The notes under the pieces were generated by a model that ran no database searches, was not told the DNA's origin, and worked only from the letters and a program-made list of their open reading frames with translations. Source: Halobacillus litoralis (GTDB taxonomy: Bacteria; Bacillota; Bacilli; Bacillales; Halobacillaceae). From it: a DNA stretch of 64,000 nucleotides. Below, in pieces: positions 18,081 to 26,525 of the stretch (within the stretch, counting starts at the first letter, position 1; the number at the start of each line of letters is the position of its first letter). Location: assembly GCF_009856355.1 (NCBI RefSeq), contig NZ_WMEW01000004.1, positions 1 through 64,000 of the forward strand, given 5' to 3'. The position numbers and the translations under genes are program-made.

Positions 18081-19151
18081 TTATGGGTGAAGAATTACTT
18101 TTCCACACAAGCCTTTATTCATTAGATCAAAACCTTTTTCAAATTCTTCCATCTTCAAATGATGAGTAATCATCGGTTTCACATCCACCTGGCCCGATTG
18201 TAAAAGACGGGATACCTGCTGCCACGTTTTATACATCTTTCTGCCGGTAATGCCCTGAACTTCCACCCCTTTGAAGACAATGTCGTTGGTCACATCAAGG
18301 CTTACACGTTTCGTCGGGAGACTCAGGATGGAAACGCGGCCTCCATTTGTTACCATTTTAAACCCTTGATCCATAGCTACTGGATGTCCGCTCATTTCAC
18401 AGACGACATCTACACCATGGCCATTTGTCAGAGCCAGCGCTTTTTCCACCGGGTCTTCTTCGGACGAATGAATAACAGCAGTTGCCCCCATTTTCCCGGC
18501 GAGTTCCAAACGGTATGGGTTTAAATCAAAAGCCAGCACCTGGGATGCTCCGGCTGCTACAGCTACTCCAACAGCCATCAGACCGATCGGACCACACCCG
18601 ATGACAGCCACCGTTTTTCCTGTTACTTCTCCGTTTAAGACGGTATGAACAGCATTCCCCATCGGCTCTTGAATGGAAGCCAAATCTGTAGGAAGGTCTT
18701 CTGGATTTCTCCATAAATTTTCTGCGGGAAGGGCCACGTATTCAGCAAAACAACCCTGTGTATCTACACCAATGATCTTAGTATGGGCACAAATATGATA
18801 TTTCCCTGTCAAGCACTGTGGGCAGTGGCCGCAGACAAGGTGGGTTTCAGCACTAACATAATCCCCTGTATGAAAGTGTTCGACATTTGATCCTGTTTCA
18901 ACAATTTCACCCGAAAATTCATGTCCGAACACATAAGGCGGCTGGACACGACTCTCTGACCATTCATCCCAATTATATATATGTACATCTGTTCCGCAGA
19001 TGGAGGTAGCCTTTACACGAATCAGTACTTCATCGTCTTTCACCTGAGGTATATCCACTTCCTCAAGCTTCGCTCCAGGGCCGCGGTGATGTTTTATGAT
19101 CGCTCTCATCTTTCCATTCACAGTGAACATCTCCCTTGAATATTTTTTCAT
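18081..19151 (-). CDS. tdh: L-threonine 3-dehydrogenase
   Basis: Tdh oxidises threonine with NAD to 2-amino-3-ketobutyrate, the substrate of Kbl. It is a zinc medium-chain dehydrogenase: catalytic zinc motifs SICGTDVH and GHEFSG, structural zinc cysteines in CGHCPQCLTGKYHICAH, and a Rossmann GCGPIG. The ATG at 19151 (AAAGGGAT nearby) gives 356 residues. A GTG at 19121 with AAGGGAG nine bases upstream gives 346 residues and aligns better with the B. subtilis N-terminus, so the start is uncertain. It heads the tdh-kbl operon. Confidence 0.95.
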   Translation of the reverse strand: MKKYSREMFTVNGKMRAIIKHHRGPGAKLEEVDIPQVKDDEVLIRVKATSICGTDVHIYNWDEWSESRVQPPYVFGHEFSGEIVETGSNVEHFHTGDYVSAETHLVCGHCPQCLTGKYHICAHTKIIGVDTQGCFAEYVALPAENLWRNPEDLPTDLASIQEPMGNAVHTVLNGEVTGKTVAVIGCGPIGLMAVGVAVAAGASQVLAFDLNPYRLELAGKMGATAVIHSSEEDPVEKALALTNGHGVDVVCEMSGHPVAMDQGFKMVTNGGRVSILSLPTKRVSLDVTNDIVFKGVEVQGITGRKMYKTWQQVSRLLQSGQVDVKPMITHHLKMEEFEKGFDLMNKGLCGKVILHP

Positions 19152-19172
19152 CTTTATCCCTTTATAAAAACA

Positions 19173-19200
19173 ATTTTAACATGAATTAAAAATTAATCAA
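19173..19200 (-). promoter_or_regulatory. Candidate sigma-A promoter of tdh-kbl
   Basis: On the minus strand TTGATT (19195-19200), a 16-base spacer and TAAAAT (19173-19178) lie just upstream of the longer tdh start. The region is AT-rich, so chance matches are possible. Confidence 0.4.
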
Positions 19201-19280
19201 ATTAAACTGTCCACTGGGTAAATACAATCGGCCATATAATGATACCGCTTACGATGGAAGCCGCCCCTCTTTAAACCCAT

Positions 19281-19310
19281 ATAAAAAACCGCACTGTCTA
19301 AGTGCGGTTT
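19281..19310 (-). terminator. Terminator of spoVS
   Basis: AAACCGCACT (19286-19295) pairs perfectly with AGTGCGGTTT (19301-19310) around a five-base loop. T-rich sequence follows on the minus strand. Confidence 0.88.
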
Positions 19311-19364
19311 GTCCTTTTAAATGAAACAGGTAATATGAAGTAATGGATCTCCCTGAAAGATCAG

Positions 19365-19625
19365 TTATCTTGGCTCAACAATCAGTTTAATCGCTGTTCG
19401 TTCTTCTTCATCAATTAGAATATCCGTAAAAGCTGGAATACATATTAAATCCATTCCGCTGGGGGCGACAAATCCGCGGGCAATGGCTACCGCTTTTACA
19501 GCCTGGTTTAGTGCCCCTGCACCAATGGCTTGAATTTCAGCAGTCCCTCTTTCTCTTATGACATTCGCTAAAGCCCCTGCTACAGAATTAGGTACAGATT
19601 TAGCTGATACTTTTAAGACTTCCAT
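19365..19625 (-). CDS. spoVS: Stage V sporulation protein S
   Basis: SpoVS is a small conserved protein with an Alba-like fold that is needed for late sporulation and coat assembly in B. subtilis; its biochemical role is unclear. Read from the ATG at 19625, with GGAGGAG six bases upstream, it has 86 residues beginning MEVLKVSAKSVPNSVAGALA, nearly invariant across Bacillaceae. It is monocistronic: a sigma-H-like promoter lies upstream and a strong terminator downstream. The upstream in-frame ATG lies at the ribosome site and is not used. Confidence 0.97.
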   Translation of the reverse strand: MEVLKVSAKSVPNSVAGALANVIRERGTAEIQAIGAGALNQAVKAVAIARGFVAPSGMDLICIPAFTDILIDEEERTAIKLIVEPR

Positions 19626-19670
19626 TACTAGCTCCTCCTTCAATCACTATAGTTGTTCCATAACTACTAT

Positions 19671-19698
19671 ATTCTTGGAGATGTAGGATATTACCTTT
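19671..19698 (-). promoter_or_regulatory. Candidate sigma-H promoter of spoVS
   Basis: On the minus strand AAAGGTAA (19691-19698) and AAGAAT (19671-19676) resemble the sigma-H consensus AGGAWWT and GAAT with normal spacing. B. subtilis spoVS is sigma-H dependent, which supports the reading. Confidence 0.45.
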
Positions 19699-19733
19699 TC
19701 ATTATGAATGAATTTGTCACAAAATTCAAATAA

Positions 19734-20531
19734 TCACTCAAAAAAAGGATGGTCGTCGTTGATTAAGATTCGCTTCACTTTCCCTGTTCTGCCTGTTTTA
19801 TCATCTACATCCACCAAGAAGGCACTTAGTTGTGCTCTTCCCGTTTTAGGCACTTCAAAACGTACAGGCAGATTCGTTTTAAAACGTTTTAAGACCGCTT
19901 CCCTGTCCATGCCGAGAATACCATCATAAGGGCCGGTCATTCCTACGTCCGAAATATATCCAGTGCCGGAAGGGAGAATGCGATCATCAGCTGTCTGCAC
20001 ATGGGTGTGTGTCCCAACCTGGACACTGACACGCCCGTCTACGTACCAGCCCATCGCCTGCTTTTCACTCGTCGTTTCTGCATGGAAATCCAGAAAAATC
20101 AGCGATGTGCGCTTGGAAGCCTGTTCTATTAATTCATCCACTTTTCGAAACGGATCATCATTGGGGGCCATAAACGTACGGCCTTGCAGGTTAATCACAG
20201 CAATCTCGCCTTTTGGTGTCTTCACGTACGTAAGACCTCGTCCGGGTGTACCTTCCGGGAAATTGGCCGGGCGGACCAGATAATCCGCATCATCGATGAA
20301 TTCAAAGATTTCTTTCTTGTCCCACGCATGATTCCCCAGAGTGACCGCCTGCGCCCCCAGCTCAAGAAATCTTCGGTAAATTTTCTCTGTTATCCCTTTA
20401 CCTGAAGCCGCGTTTTCCCCATTGATAATTGTAACTGCCGGCTGGAACTTCTTTTTCAATTTTGGAAGATAAGTCTCTACCATATCTCTACCCGGAGAGC
20501 CAACGACGTCTCCAATAAATAAAATTCTCAT
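19734..20531 (-). CDS. ymdB: YmdB, metallophosphoesterase (2',3'-cyclic nucleotide phosphodiesterase)
   Basis: YmdB hydrolyses 2',3'- and 3',5'-cyclic nucleotides and in B. subtilis influences biofilm genes and motility. The 265-residue protein has the dinuclear metal motifs in order: IGDVVGSPGRD, INGENAASG, LGNHAWDKKE, DFHAETTSEK and GTHTHVQTAD. Length is normal. It follows rny after a terminator, the same order as in B. subtilis, where rny and ymdB are cotranscribed by readthrough. Confidence 0.94.
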   Translation of the reverse strand: MRILFIGDVVGSPGRDMVETYLPKLKKKFQPAVTIINGENAASGKGITEKIYRRFLELGAQAVTLGNHAWDKKEIFEFIDDADYLVRPANFPEGTPGRGLTYVKTPKGEIAVINLQGRTFMAPNDDPFRKVDELIEQASKRTSLIFLDFHAETTSEKQAMGWYVDGRVSVQVGTHTHVQTADDRILPSGTGYISDVGMTGPYDGILGMDREAVLKRFKTNLPVRFEVPKTGRAQLSAFLVDVDDKTGRTGKVKRILINDDHPFFE

Positions 20532-20574
20532 AAATCATTCATTCCTTTTACTATAATGTATCCGGTTTTCCTTT

Positions 20575-20616
20575 AAAAAATAAGTAAAGCGGCCCTTAAG
20601 GCCGCTTTACTTATTT
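20575..20616 (-). terminator. Terminator of rny
   Basis: AAATAAGTAAAGCGGCC (20578-20594) pairs perfectly with GGCCGCTTTACTTATTT (20600-20616), a 17-bp stem. TTTTTTAAAG follows on the minus strand. It overlaps the rny stop codon. Confidence 0.9.
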
Positions 20617-22173
20617 CGCATACTCGACAGAGCGCGTTTCACGAATGACCGTTACTTTAATATGACCCGGATAATCGAGTTCTCCCTCGATTCTGTTCCG
20701 GATATCGCGCGCCAGTCTTGTCGCTTCAAGATCATCAATTTCATCAGGGCGGACCATAATCCGTACTTCACGACCTGCCTGAATCGCAAAGGATTTCTCC
20801 ACACCTTCGTAAGACTCAGAAATTTCCTCAAGTTTTTCAAGGCGCTTAATATAGTTTTCGAGCGTTTCGCTTCTAGCGCCTGGACGTGCTGCAGATAAAG
20901 CATCGGCAGCCGCAACGAGTACAGAAATAACTGATGTCGGTTCTTCGTCTCCGTGGTGGGAAGCAACCGCGTTCACGACAGTGTCATTTTCCTTATACTT
21001 AATCGCAAGTTCCTTACCAATTTCAACGTGGCTTCCTTCTACCTCATGGTCTATCGCTTTTCCGATGTCATGAAGAAGTCCAGCACGACGGGCAAGCATT
21101 TCATCTTCACCTAATTCTGCGGCCAGCAGGCCGGATAAGTAGGCAACTTCCGTGGAGTGCTTAAGGACATTCTGACCATAACTCGTACGGTATTTAAGGC
21201 GGCCGAGTATCTTGATAAGGTCTGGATGAAGACCGTGAACCCCGACTTCGAAGGTTGTTTGTTCCCCGACCTCGCGGATGTAATCATCCACTTCACGGCG
21301 GGACTTATCAACCATTTCTTCAATTCTCGCAGGGTGTATACGCCCGTCTTGAACAAGTTTCTCAAGGGCCATCCGAGCTGTTTCTCTCCGGATCGGATCA
21401 AAGCCGGATAAAATAACCGCTTCAGGTGTATCATCAATGATAAGGTCAATACCAGTTAAGGTTTCCAGCGTACGGATATTTCGTCCTTCCCGACCGATAA
21501 TTCTACCTTTCATTTCATCGTTCGGCAGATTGACAACAGATACGGTGGTTTCGGCTACGTGATCAGCGGCGCAACGCTGCAGGGCAAGGGATAGAATATT
21601 TTTTGCTTTTTTATCTGCTTCCTCTTTCGCCCGGTTCTCCGCTTCTTTAATCATCAGCGCCGACTCATGAGAGACTTCCTGTTCAACACGCTCCAAAATA
21701 ACCTGTTTGGCCTGATCAGATGTTAAACTTGAAATTCTTTCAAGCTCTGTCTGCTGTTCTTGAAGCATAGCTTTCACTTTGCTTTCCATTTCTTCAATTT
21801 GTTGTTGTCTCTCGGCAAGAGTTCCTTCTTTCTTCTCGAGTGAAAGATCACGCTGATCCAGCGTCCCACTCTTACGATCAAGATTCTCTTCTTTCTGATT
21901 CAAACGGTTTTCAGTTTTCTGCAGTTCCAAGCGGCGTTCGCGAACTTCACTTTCAGCTTCCTGGCGGAATTTCTGGTTCTCTTCTTTCGCTTCAAGAAGA
22001 GCCTCTTTTTTGGCCGATTCAGCATTGCGGTGTCCTTCCTCCACAATCTGTCTGGCTAATTCCTCAGCACTGGAAATTTTCGCTTCCGCTATCGACTTCC
22101 GAATAAGATAACCAACAACAGAACCGATGATAAGGGCAAGCAAAATGAAGATGAGCGAGGATATCAAATCCAT
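20611..22173 (-). CDS. rny: Ribonuclease Y
   Basis: RNase Y is the main endoribonuclease that starts mRNA decay in Bacillus; it is anchored in the membrane at its N-terminus. The true start is the ATG at 22173 with GGAGGTG five bases upstream, giving 520 residues; the reading frame extends upstream only by chance. An N-terminal membrane helix (about 3-25) is followed by a long coiled coil (about 30-200). A KH domain ([20 protein letters not shown]) and an HD domain with the metal motif HDIGKA come next. Neighbours recA, ymdB and ricA are conserved. Confidence 0.97.
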   Translation of the reverse strand: MDLISSLIFILLALIIGSVVGYLIRKSIAEAKISSAEELARQIVEEGHRNAESAKKEALLEAKEENQKFRQEAESEVRERRLELQKTENRLNQKEENLDRKSGTLDQRDLSLEKKEGTLAERQQQIEEMESKVKAMLQEQQTELERISSLTSDQAKQVILERVEQEVSHESALMIKEAENRAKEEADKKAKNILSLALQRCAADHVAETTVSVVNLPNDEMKGRIIGREGRNIRTLETLTGIDLIIDDTPEAVILSGFDPIRRETARMALEKLVQDGRIHPARIEEMVDKSRREVDDYIREVGEQTTFEVGVHGLHPDLIKILGRLKYRTSYGQNVLKHSTEVAYLSGLLAAELGEDEMLARRAGLLHDIGKAIDHEVEGSHVEIGKELAIKYKENDTVVNAVASHHGDEEPTSVISVLVAAADALSAARPGARSETLENYIKRLEKLEEISESYEGVEKSFAIQAGREVRIMVRPDEIDDLEATRLARDIRNRIEGELDYPGHIKVTVIRETRSVEYAK

Positions 22174-22285
22174 AATTTCACCTCCTCTTGCTATGAACTT
22201 GGTCCGTTTGTCGGTAAATACAAACGATTCATTTTCAGTTTCATTTGTTAAATTAAGGGTATAAAGATGAAAATGATACACATTC

Positions 22286-22314
22286 ATTTTATGCCTGCCT
22301 ATGCGGAATGTCAA
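22286..22314 (-). promoter_or_regulatory. Sigma-A promoter of rny
   Basis: On the minus strand a perfect TTGACA (22309-22314), a 17-base spacer and TAAAAT (22286-22291) lie about 110 bp upstream of the rny start. Confidence 0.75.
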
Positions 22315-22386
22315 GGAATCCCGCTATGTATCTGCTGACATATGCAAAAATTAAAAAATATCAGTCTATTCCCACATGTGATAATA

Positions 22387-22419
22387 CTGGAAAAGCAGCG
22401 CTGTTTAAGCGCTGCTTTT
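22387..22419 (-). terminator. Terminator of recA
   Basis: AAAAGCAGCGC (22391-22401) pairs perfectly with GCGCTGCTTTT (22409-22419). The T-run on the minus strand is short (TTTT), so some readthrough into rny is possible. Confidence 0.75.
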
Positions 22420-22456
22420 TTTCATTTTCAACTGCCAATTAACGGCAGGGACCGGG

Positions 22457-23500
22457 TTACACATCCAGCGTTTCCTGGTTATCCTTGTTGGAAGTTTCAG
22501 CTGCTTCCTCATCTGCTTCCATACCATAATGGTCGCGGATCAGACGTTTCACTTCCTCATAAACTTCAACGTTCTCTTTAAGATACTGTTTGGCATTTTC
22601 ACGTCCCTGACCAAGGCGGTCATCGTTATAAGAATACCACGATCCGCTCTTCTGAATAAGGTCCAGGTCTGTTCCAATATCAAGAAGCTCTCCCTCTCTG
22701 GAGATGCCTTCCCCGTACATAATATCGACTTCCGCCTGTCTGAATGGTGGTGCCACTTTGTTCTTGACCACTTTCAAGCGGGTTTTATTCCCCACCATTT
22801 CGTTCCCCTGTTTCAACGTTTCTGCACGGCGTACTTCAAGGCGTACAGAAGAGTAGAATTTCAGAGCGCGGCCGCCGGGCGTCGTTTCCGGGTTACCAAA
22901 CATAACGCCGACCTTTTCACGAATCTGGTTGATGAAGATAGCCGTCGTCTTCGATTTATTAATCGCTCCGGAAAGCTTACGAAGAGCCTGGGACATCAGG
23001 CGGGCCTGCAGACCCACGTGGGAATCTCCCATTTCCCCTTCAATCTCCGCTTTTGGTACAAGGGCAGCCACAGAGTCAATAACCACCATATCTACAGCGC
23101 CGCTGCGTACCAGGGCTTCAGCGATTTCCAAAGCCTGTTCCCCTGTATCCGGCTGGGAAAGGAGAAGTTCTTCAATGTCCACTCCAAGGGCTCTTGCATA
23201 GACCGGGTCCAAAGCGTGCTCCGCATCAATGAATGCCGCCTGGCCGCCTTTTCTCTGCGCTTCAGCAATCGCGTGAAGGGCAACAGTCGTTTTACCTGAA
23301 GATTCAGGTCCATATATTTCCACGATCCGACCGCGTGGATAGCCGCCGACTCCAAGGGCCACATCAAGAGCCAGAGATCCACTGGGAACCGTATTGACCC
23401 TCTGCTCAGCGCCTTCCCCCATCTTCATGATCGAACCTTTTCCGAATTGTTTCTCTATTTGACGAAGTGCCATATCTAATGCTTGTTTACGATCGCTCAT
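22457..23500 (-). CDS. recA: Recombinase RecA
   Basis: RecA forms the ATP-dependent filament on single-stranded DNA that drives recombination and LexA self-cleavage. From the ATG at 23500, with GAAAGGCGG upstream, it has 347 residues: [20 protein letters not shown], Walker A GPESSGKT at 64-71, and the acidic C-terminal tail usual for the family. The extra upstream codons of the open frame are non-coding. A sigma-A promoter and a LexA box lie upstream, so SOS induction is expected. It sits between cinA and rny as in B. subtilis (without pbpX). Confidence 0.98.
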   Translation of the reverse strand: MSDRKQALDMALRQIEKQFGKGSIMKMGEGAEQRVNTVPSGSLALDVALGVGGYPRGRIVEIYGPESSGKTTVALHAIAEAQRKGGQAAFIDAEHALDPVYARALGVDIEELLLSQPDTGEQALEIAEALVRSGAVDMVVIDSVAALVPKAEIEGEMGDSHVGLQARLMSQALRKLSGAINKSKTTAIFINQIREKVGVMFGNPETTPGGRALKFYSSVRLEVRRAETLKQGNEMVGNKTRLKVVKNKVAPPFRQAEVDIMYGEGISREGELLDIGTDLDLIQKSGSWYSYNDDRLGQGRENAKQYLKENVEVYEEVKRLIRDHYGMEADEEAAETSNKDNQETLDV

Positions 23501-23530
23501 TGTATACCGCCTTTCAAAATTTCTATACCT

Positions 23531-23559
23531 ATCATAACTTGTTTTGGAACATTTGCCAA
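23531..23559 (-). promoter_or_regulatory. Sigma-A promoter of recA
   Basis: On the minus strand TTGGCA (23554-23559), a 17-base spacer and TATGAT (23531-23536) lie about 30 bp upstream of the start codon. Confidence 0.7.
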
Positions 23560-23567
23560 CCAAAAAG

Positions 23568-23581
23568 CGAATATTTGTTCC
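23568..23581 (-). promoter_or_regulatory. LexA box of recA
   Basis: CGAATATTTGTTCC matches the Bacillus SOS box CGAAC-N4-GTTCG at all but two outer bases. It lies eight bases upstream of the -35 hexamer, close to its place in B. subtilis recA. Confidence 0.7.
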
Positions 23582-23604
23582 CGTTTTTTTATCCAAAGGG
23601 AACA

Positions 23605-23647
23605 AAAGGTTTTTGATGTTCTCCTACGGAGATTTTCAAAAACCTTT
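23605..23647 (-). terminator. Long hairpin after cinA, probable terminator
   Basis: AAAGGTTTTTGA (23605-23616) pairs perfectly with TCAAAAACCTTT (23636-23647), enclosing an inner TCTCC/GGAGA stem. On the minus strand only a weak T tract follows. It separates cinA from the recA promoter. Confidence 0.55.
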
Positions 23648-23667
23648 CGCATGACCTTATTGAAATT

Positions 23668-24906
23668 TCAATTTTTCAAGCGATGAAATAAAAGTTCAAA
23701 ACCCTTCTTCACAGCGCGTTCCCTTACCTGGTCACGACCGCCCGGAAACTGGAACCGGTGAACTTCAGGACTCTTATCCTTGATCTGCAGCCCGATAAAG
23801 ACTGTGCCGGGCTCTTTCCCTTCACTTGAGTCCGGGCCGGCGACACCTGTGAAACTAACCGCAACATCGACGTCAAGCAGAGATTGAGTATTCAATGCCA
23901 TCATCTCTGCACACTCGTGGCTGATAGTTCCGTACTCCCTGATCAGGTATTTAGGAATATCAAGTACCTGCTCCTTCATTTCAGCTGTATAAGTCGTCAG
24001 TCCACCCTGACAGACCGCGGAAGCCCCTGGAAGGGAAATGATACGCTCCATGAATTTTCCTCCAGTGAAGCTCTCCGCTGCCCCCAGACGATACCCGTGC
24101 CGGGAAAGCAGCTGCTGCACAGTGCCCTCAATCGTTTGATCATCACTTCCATAATAGAAATCTCCAACCTTACCAAGAACGGTGGTTTTCATTTCAGCAA
24201 TCTTCGCTTTCGCTTCCTCTGTGGTTTCCCCTGTCGCGGTTAATCGTAAACCTACTTCCCCTTCACTGGCCAGAGGGGCCAGTGTGGGATTGGTCTGACC
24301 GGAAATAAGCGTCTGCAGTTCCGTTTCAAGGTCAGATTCTCCAATACCGATAAAATGAAGCATCTCTGAAACGATCTCTGATTGAATAGAAAAGGACTGC
24401 TGGAGGTAAGGAATGACTCCACTTTCCATTAAAGCCTTCATTTCGCGGGGGACCCCGGGAAGAAACACCCAGGTTACTTCCCCCTGTTGAATGATCTGCC
24501 CAGGGGCCATCCCTTCCATATTGTCCAGAACATGCGCTCCTTCAAAAACGTGCGACTGCTTTCTGTTATTCAGGCTCATTTTCTTATTGTTTCTTTTATA
24601 ATAGGCTTCGATTCTTTCCATACTGGGTGCATGTTCGTGAACGGTCTTCCCAAGAATCATGCTTCCGGCGTCTCTGGTCAAATCATCCTCGGTCGGTCCC
24701 AGACCACCTGTAACAATGACAATATCCGAACGCCTTGCCGCTTCCCTGAAAGAGCCTGCGACACGGTCCAGATTATCGCCCACGACTGCATGACTGTATA
24801 CAGGCAGTCCCAGTTCCGCCATTCTCTGCGATATCCACTGGGCATTTGTGTTCGCGATCTGTCCCAAAAGCAATTCTGTCCCTACGGCTATAATCTCTGT
24901 TCTCAT
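23668..24906 (-). CDS. cinA: CinA, competence/damage-inducible protein
   Basis: CinA family proteins combine an N-terminal MoCF-like/COG1058 domain, active on nucleotide pyrophosphates in some species, with a C-terminal nicotinamide-nucleotide amidase domain (pyridine nucleotide salvage). The 412-residue protein has both. The first shows VGTELLLGQIANTNAQWIS and VTGGLGPTEDDLTRD; the second starts at about residue 250, with GAAESFTGG and VSFTGVAGPD. It overlaps the end of pgsA by four bases, so the two are translationally coupled. In many Firmicutes cinA and recA are cotranscribed during competence; here a hairpin lies between them. Confidence 0.95.
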   Translation of the reverse strand: MRTEIIAVGTELLLGQIANTNAQWISQRMAELGLPVYSHAVVGDNLDRVAGSFREAARRSDIVIVTGGLGPTEDDLTRDAGSMILGKTVHEHAPSMERIEAYYKRNNKKMSLNNRKQSHVFEGAHVLDNMEGMAPGQIIQQGEVTWVFLPGVPREMKALMESGVIPYLQQSFSIQSEIVSEMLHFIGIGESDLETELQTLISGQTNPTLAPLASEGEVGLRLTATGETTEEAKAKIAEMKTTVLGKVGDFYYGSDDQTIEGTVQQLLSRHGYRLGAAESFTGGKFMERIISLPGASAVCQGGLTTYTAEMKEQVLDIPKYLIREYGTISHECAEMMALNTQSLLDVDVAVSFTGVAGPDSSEGKEPGTVFIGLQIKDKSPEVHRFQFPGGRDQVRERAVKKGFELLFHRLKN

Positions 24907-25481
24907 TTGGAATCTCTCATTACATGCCAGTTTTTCTTAAAGTAATCATAACCAGAATATACAGTAATGATTAAGGCAAGGTACAGGGTGATCATACCGA
25001 ACGGGAAACCGATGAAGGCGAACGGCCAGTTATGAAGAAGCAGTGCTGAAATAGCGATGATCTGTATCCAAGTCTTCAATTTACCCATTTGACTGGCCGC
25101 CAGCACACTACCTTCCCCTGCTGCTACGAGCCTTAACCCTGTGACGGCAAACTCACGGCTGATAATCAGGATGACAATCCATGCCGGAGCAAGTCCGATT
25201 TCCACAAGCAGGATAAGTGCCGCACTTACGAGCAGTTTATCAGCCAGTGGATCGAGAAATTTCCCCAGGTTGGTTACAAGGGAGTATTTCCGGGCTATAT
25301 ATCCATCAATCCAATCCGTGGTAGATGCAATAATAAAGAGAACGGCACCGGCAAGGTGGGCTACAGGAAGCTCCCTTTCTCCCATTTCCAACGTGCCCCA
25401 GCCAAATGGAACACTCATGAGTATAATAAAGATGGGGATAAGAAAAATTCTGGATAACGTAATCTTGTTTGGTAAATTCAT
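24903..25481 (-). CDS. pgsA: CDP-diacylglycerol-glycerol-3-phosphate 3-phosphatidyltransferase
   Basis: PgsA makes phosphatidylglycerophosphate, the committed step to phosphatidylglycerol, at the membrane. The 192-residue protein has several membrane helices and the full CDP-alcohol phosphatidyltransferase signature (TDWIDGYIARKYS, then GKFLDPLADK). Phosphatidylglycerol is essential and is often enriched in halophiles. It lies downstream of rodZ beyond a terminator and overlaps cinA by four bases. Confidence 0.96.
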   Translation of the reverse strand: MNLPNKITLSRIFLIPIFIILMSVPFGWGTLEMGERELPVAHLAGAVLFIIASTTDWIDGYIARKYSLVTNLGKFLDPLADKLLVSAALILLVEIGLAPAWIVILIISREFAVTGLRLVAAGEGSVLAASQMGKLKTWIQIIAISALLLHNWPFAFIGFPFGMITLYLALIITVYSGYDYFKKNWHVMRDSK

Positions 25482-25506
25482 TTCTTCACACTCCTACAAA
25501 ACAGTA

Positions 25507-25569
25507 AGTAAAAGGCTGCCCGGTCAATCGAGAGGCTTTATCACTCTGTCGATATTTGAAAGGGCAGCC
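25507..25569 (-). terminator. Long-stem terminator of the ymfK-rodZ unit
   Basis: GGCTGCCC (25514-25521) pairs with GGGCAGCC (25562-25569). The loop holds a second stem (ATCGAGAG with CTCTGTCGAT). TTTTAC follows on the minus strand. Confidence 0.65.
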
Positions 25570-25589
25570 CGTTCATGATTATATGGTTT

Positions 25590-26507
25590 TTATTCCTTCA
25601 ATTGCAACAATAACTTCTGTGTCGTCAGTTCCGGATCAGGGAATGTCACCGGTTGATCATCTACTTTCACAGTCATACCAGGAGCATTTCCTGTTTTAAT
25701 GTACAACTCCTGCTTATCTCCTATATCAATGGTAACAGGAGAGTCTGAAGATGTATATTCACGAGGAGTCACAAGGTTCTCTCCCCCCTGCGGCGACTGA
25801 ACCTCCATATATACATTACCGGAGAATTCAACAGTTACCTCGGAATCATCGGCAGGTGACACTTCATACGTGTGCATAGGAAATGAACCAGAGCCCTCTT
25901 CGGAAAGTTCCACGCCCGTGCCCTCTTCCTCAGGCTCTTCAGCGCTATCCTCTTCGGTTTCCTCGACCGCATCCTCCTGTGCCCCGCTGCCTTCTCCACT
26001 CTCTTCCTGCTCTTCCTCATCATTTGCCGGATCCTCGCTTCCGCTTCCTTCGGACCCCGCTGGTACGCTGATTTCATCTGATGATGAACTGTCTGCAGGT
26101 GCCCCGTTTTCGTCACTGCCACTCTGCATAAAAATCCAAAAGACTAAAATAAGACCGACAACAAGTCCTACTGTAAGGAAAGTCGGAAGAAAGCGGGAGG
26201 ACCCCCTGCTTTTCTGCGCCGCTTCCTGCTTTGATTTCTGCACCCGGCTGAACTGAACCGTGTTCTCCTCTTCATATGTAGGAAGCTCGTTTTTATGCTC
26301 CTCCATCACCTGCTCCGGATCAAGCCCGACAGCTGATGCATATTCACGGATGAACGCACGGGTGTAGAATTTCCCGGGCAGGACTTGGAAATCATTTTTT
26401 TCTATGGCTTGAAGGTATCGCTTCTGTATTTTCGTTGTTTCTTGAAGGTCCTCAAGGGAAAGGCCCTTCGCCTCTCTTGCTTCCTTTAATCTGGCACCAA
26501 TCTCCAT
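25590..26507 (-). CDS. rodZ: RodZ-family cell-shape protein (YmfM)
   Basis: RodZ links MreB filaments to the membrane and the wall-synthesis machinery. The protein is about 305 residues from the ATG at 26507 (GGATGGTG six bases upstream; an ATG at 26519 is also possible). An N-terminal Cro-like helix-turn-helix domain (about 1-70) is followed by a basic stretch and a single membrane helix (about 108-127). The extracellular side starts with an extremely acidic Ser/Glu/Asp-rich linker of about 75 residues with no lysine or arginine. It ends in a small beta domain (DUF4115 type). The linker composition is stronger than in B. subtilis and fits a salt-adapted organism. Confidence 0.9.
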   Translation of the reverse strand: MEIGARLKEAREAKGLSLEDLQETTKIQKRYLQAIEKNDFQVLPGKFYTRAFIREYASAVGLDPEQVMEEHKNELPTYEEENTVQFSRVQKSKQEAAQKSRGSSRFLPTFLTVGLVVGLILVFWIFMQSGSDENGAPADSSSSDEISVPAGSEGSGSEDPANDEEEQEESGEGSGAQEDAVEETEEDSAEEPEEEGTGVELSEEGSGSFPMHTYEVSPADDSEVTVEFSGNVYMEVQSPQGGENLVTPREYTSSDSPVTIDIGDKQELYIKTGNAPGMTVKVDDQPVTFPDPELTTQKLLLQLKE

Positions 26508-26525
26508 GTGTAACACCATCCAATT

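Noticed and set aside
22174..22314. N-terminal extension of RNase Y in the long open frame
   Set aside because: The frame extends 47 codons upstream through the rny promoter. The ATG at 22173 has an ideal ribosome site and matches the family N-terminus.
22529..23299. Open frame of 256 codons antisense to recA
   Set aside because: RecA on the minus strand is unmistakable; the plus-strand frame has no start signal or family resemblance.
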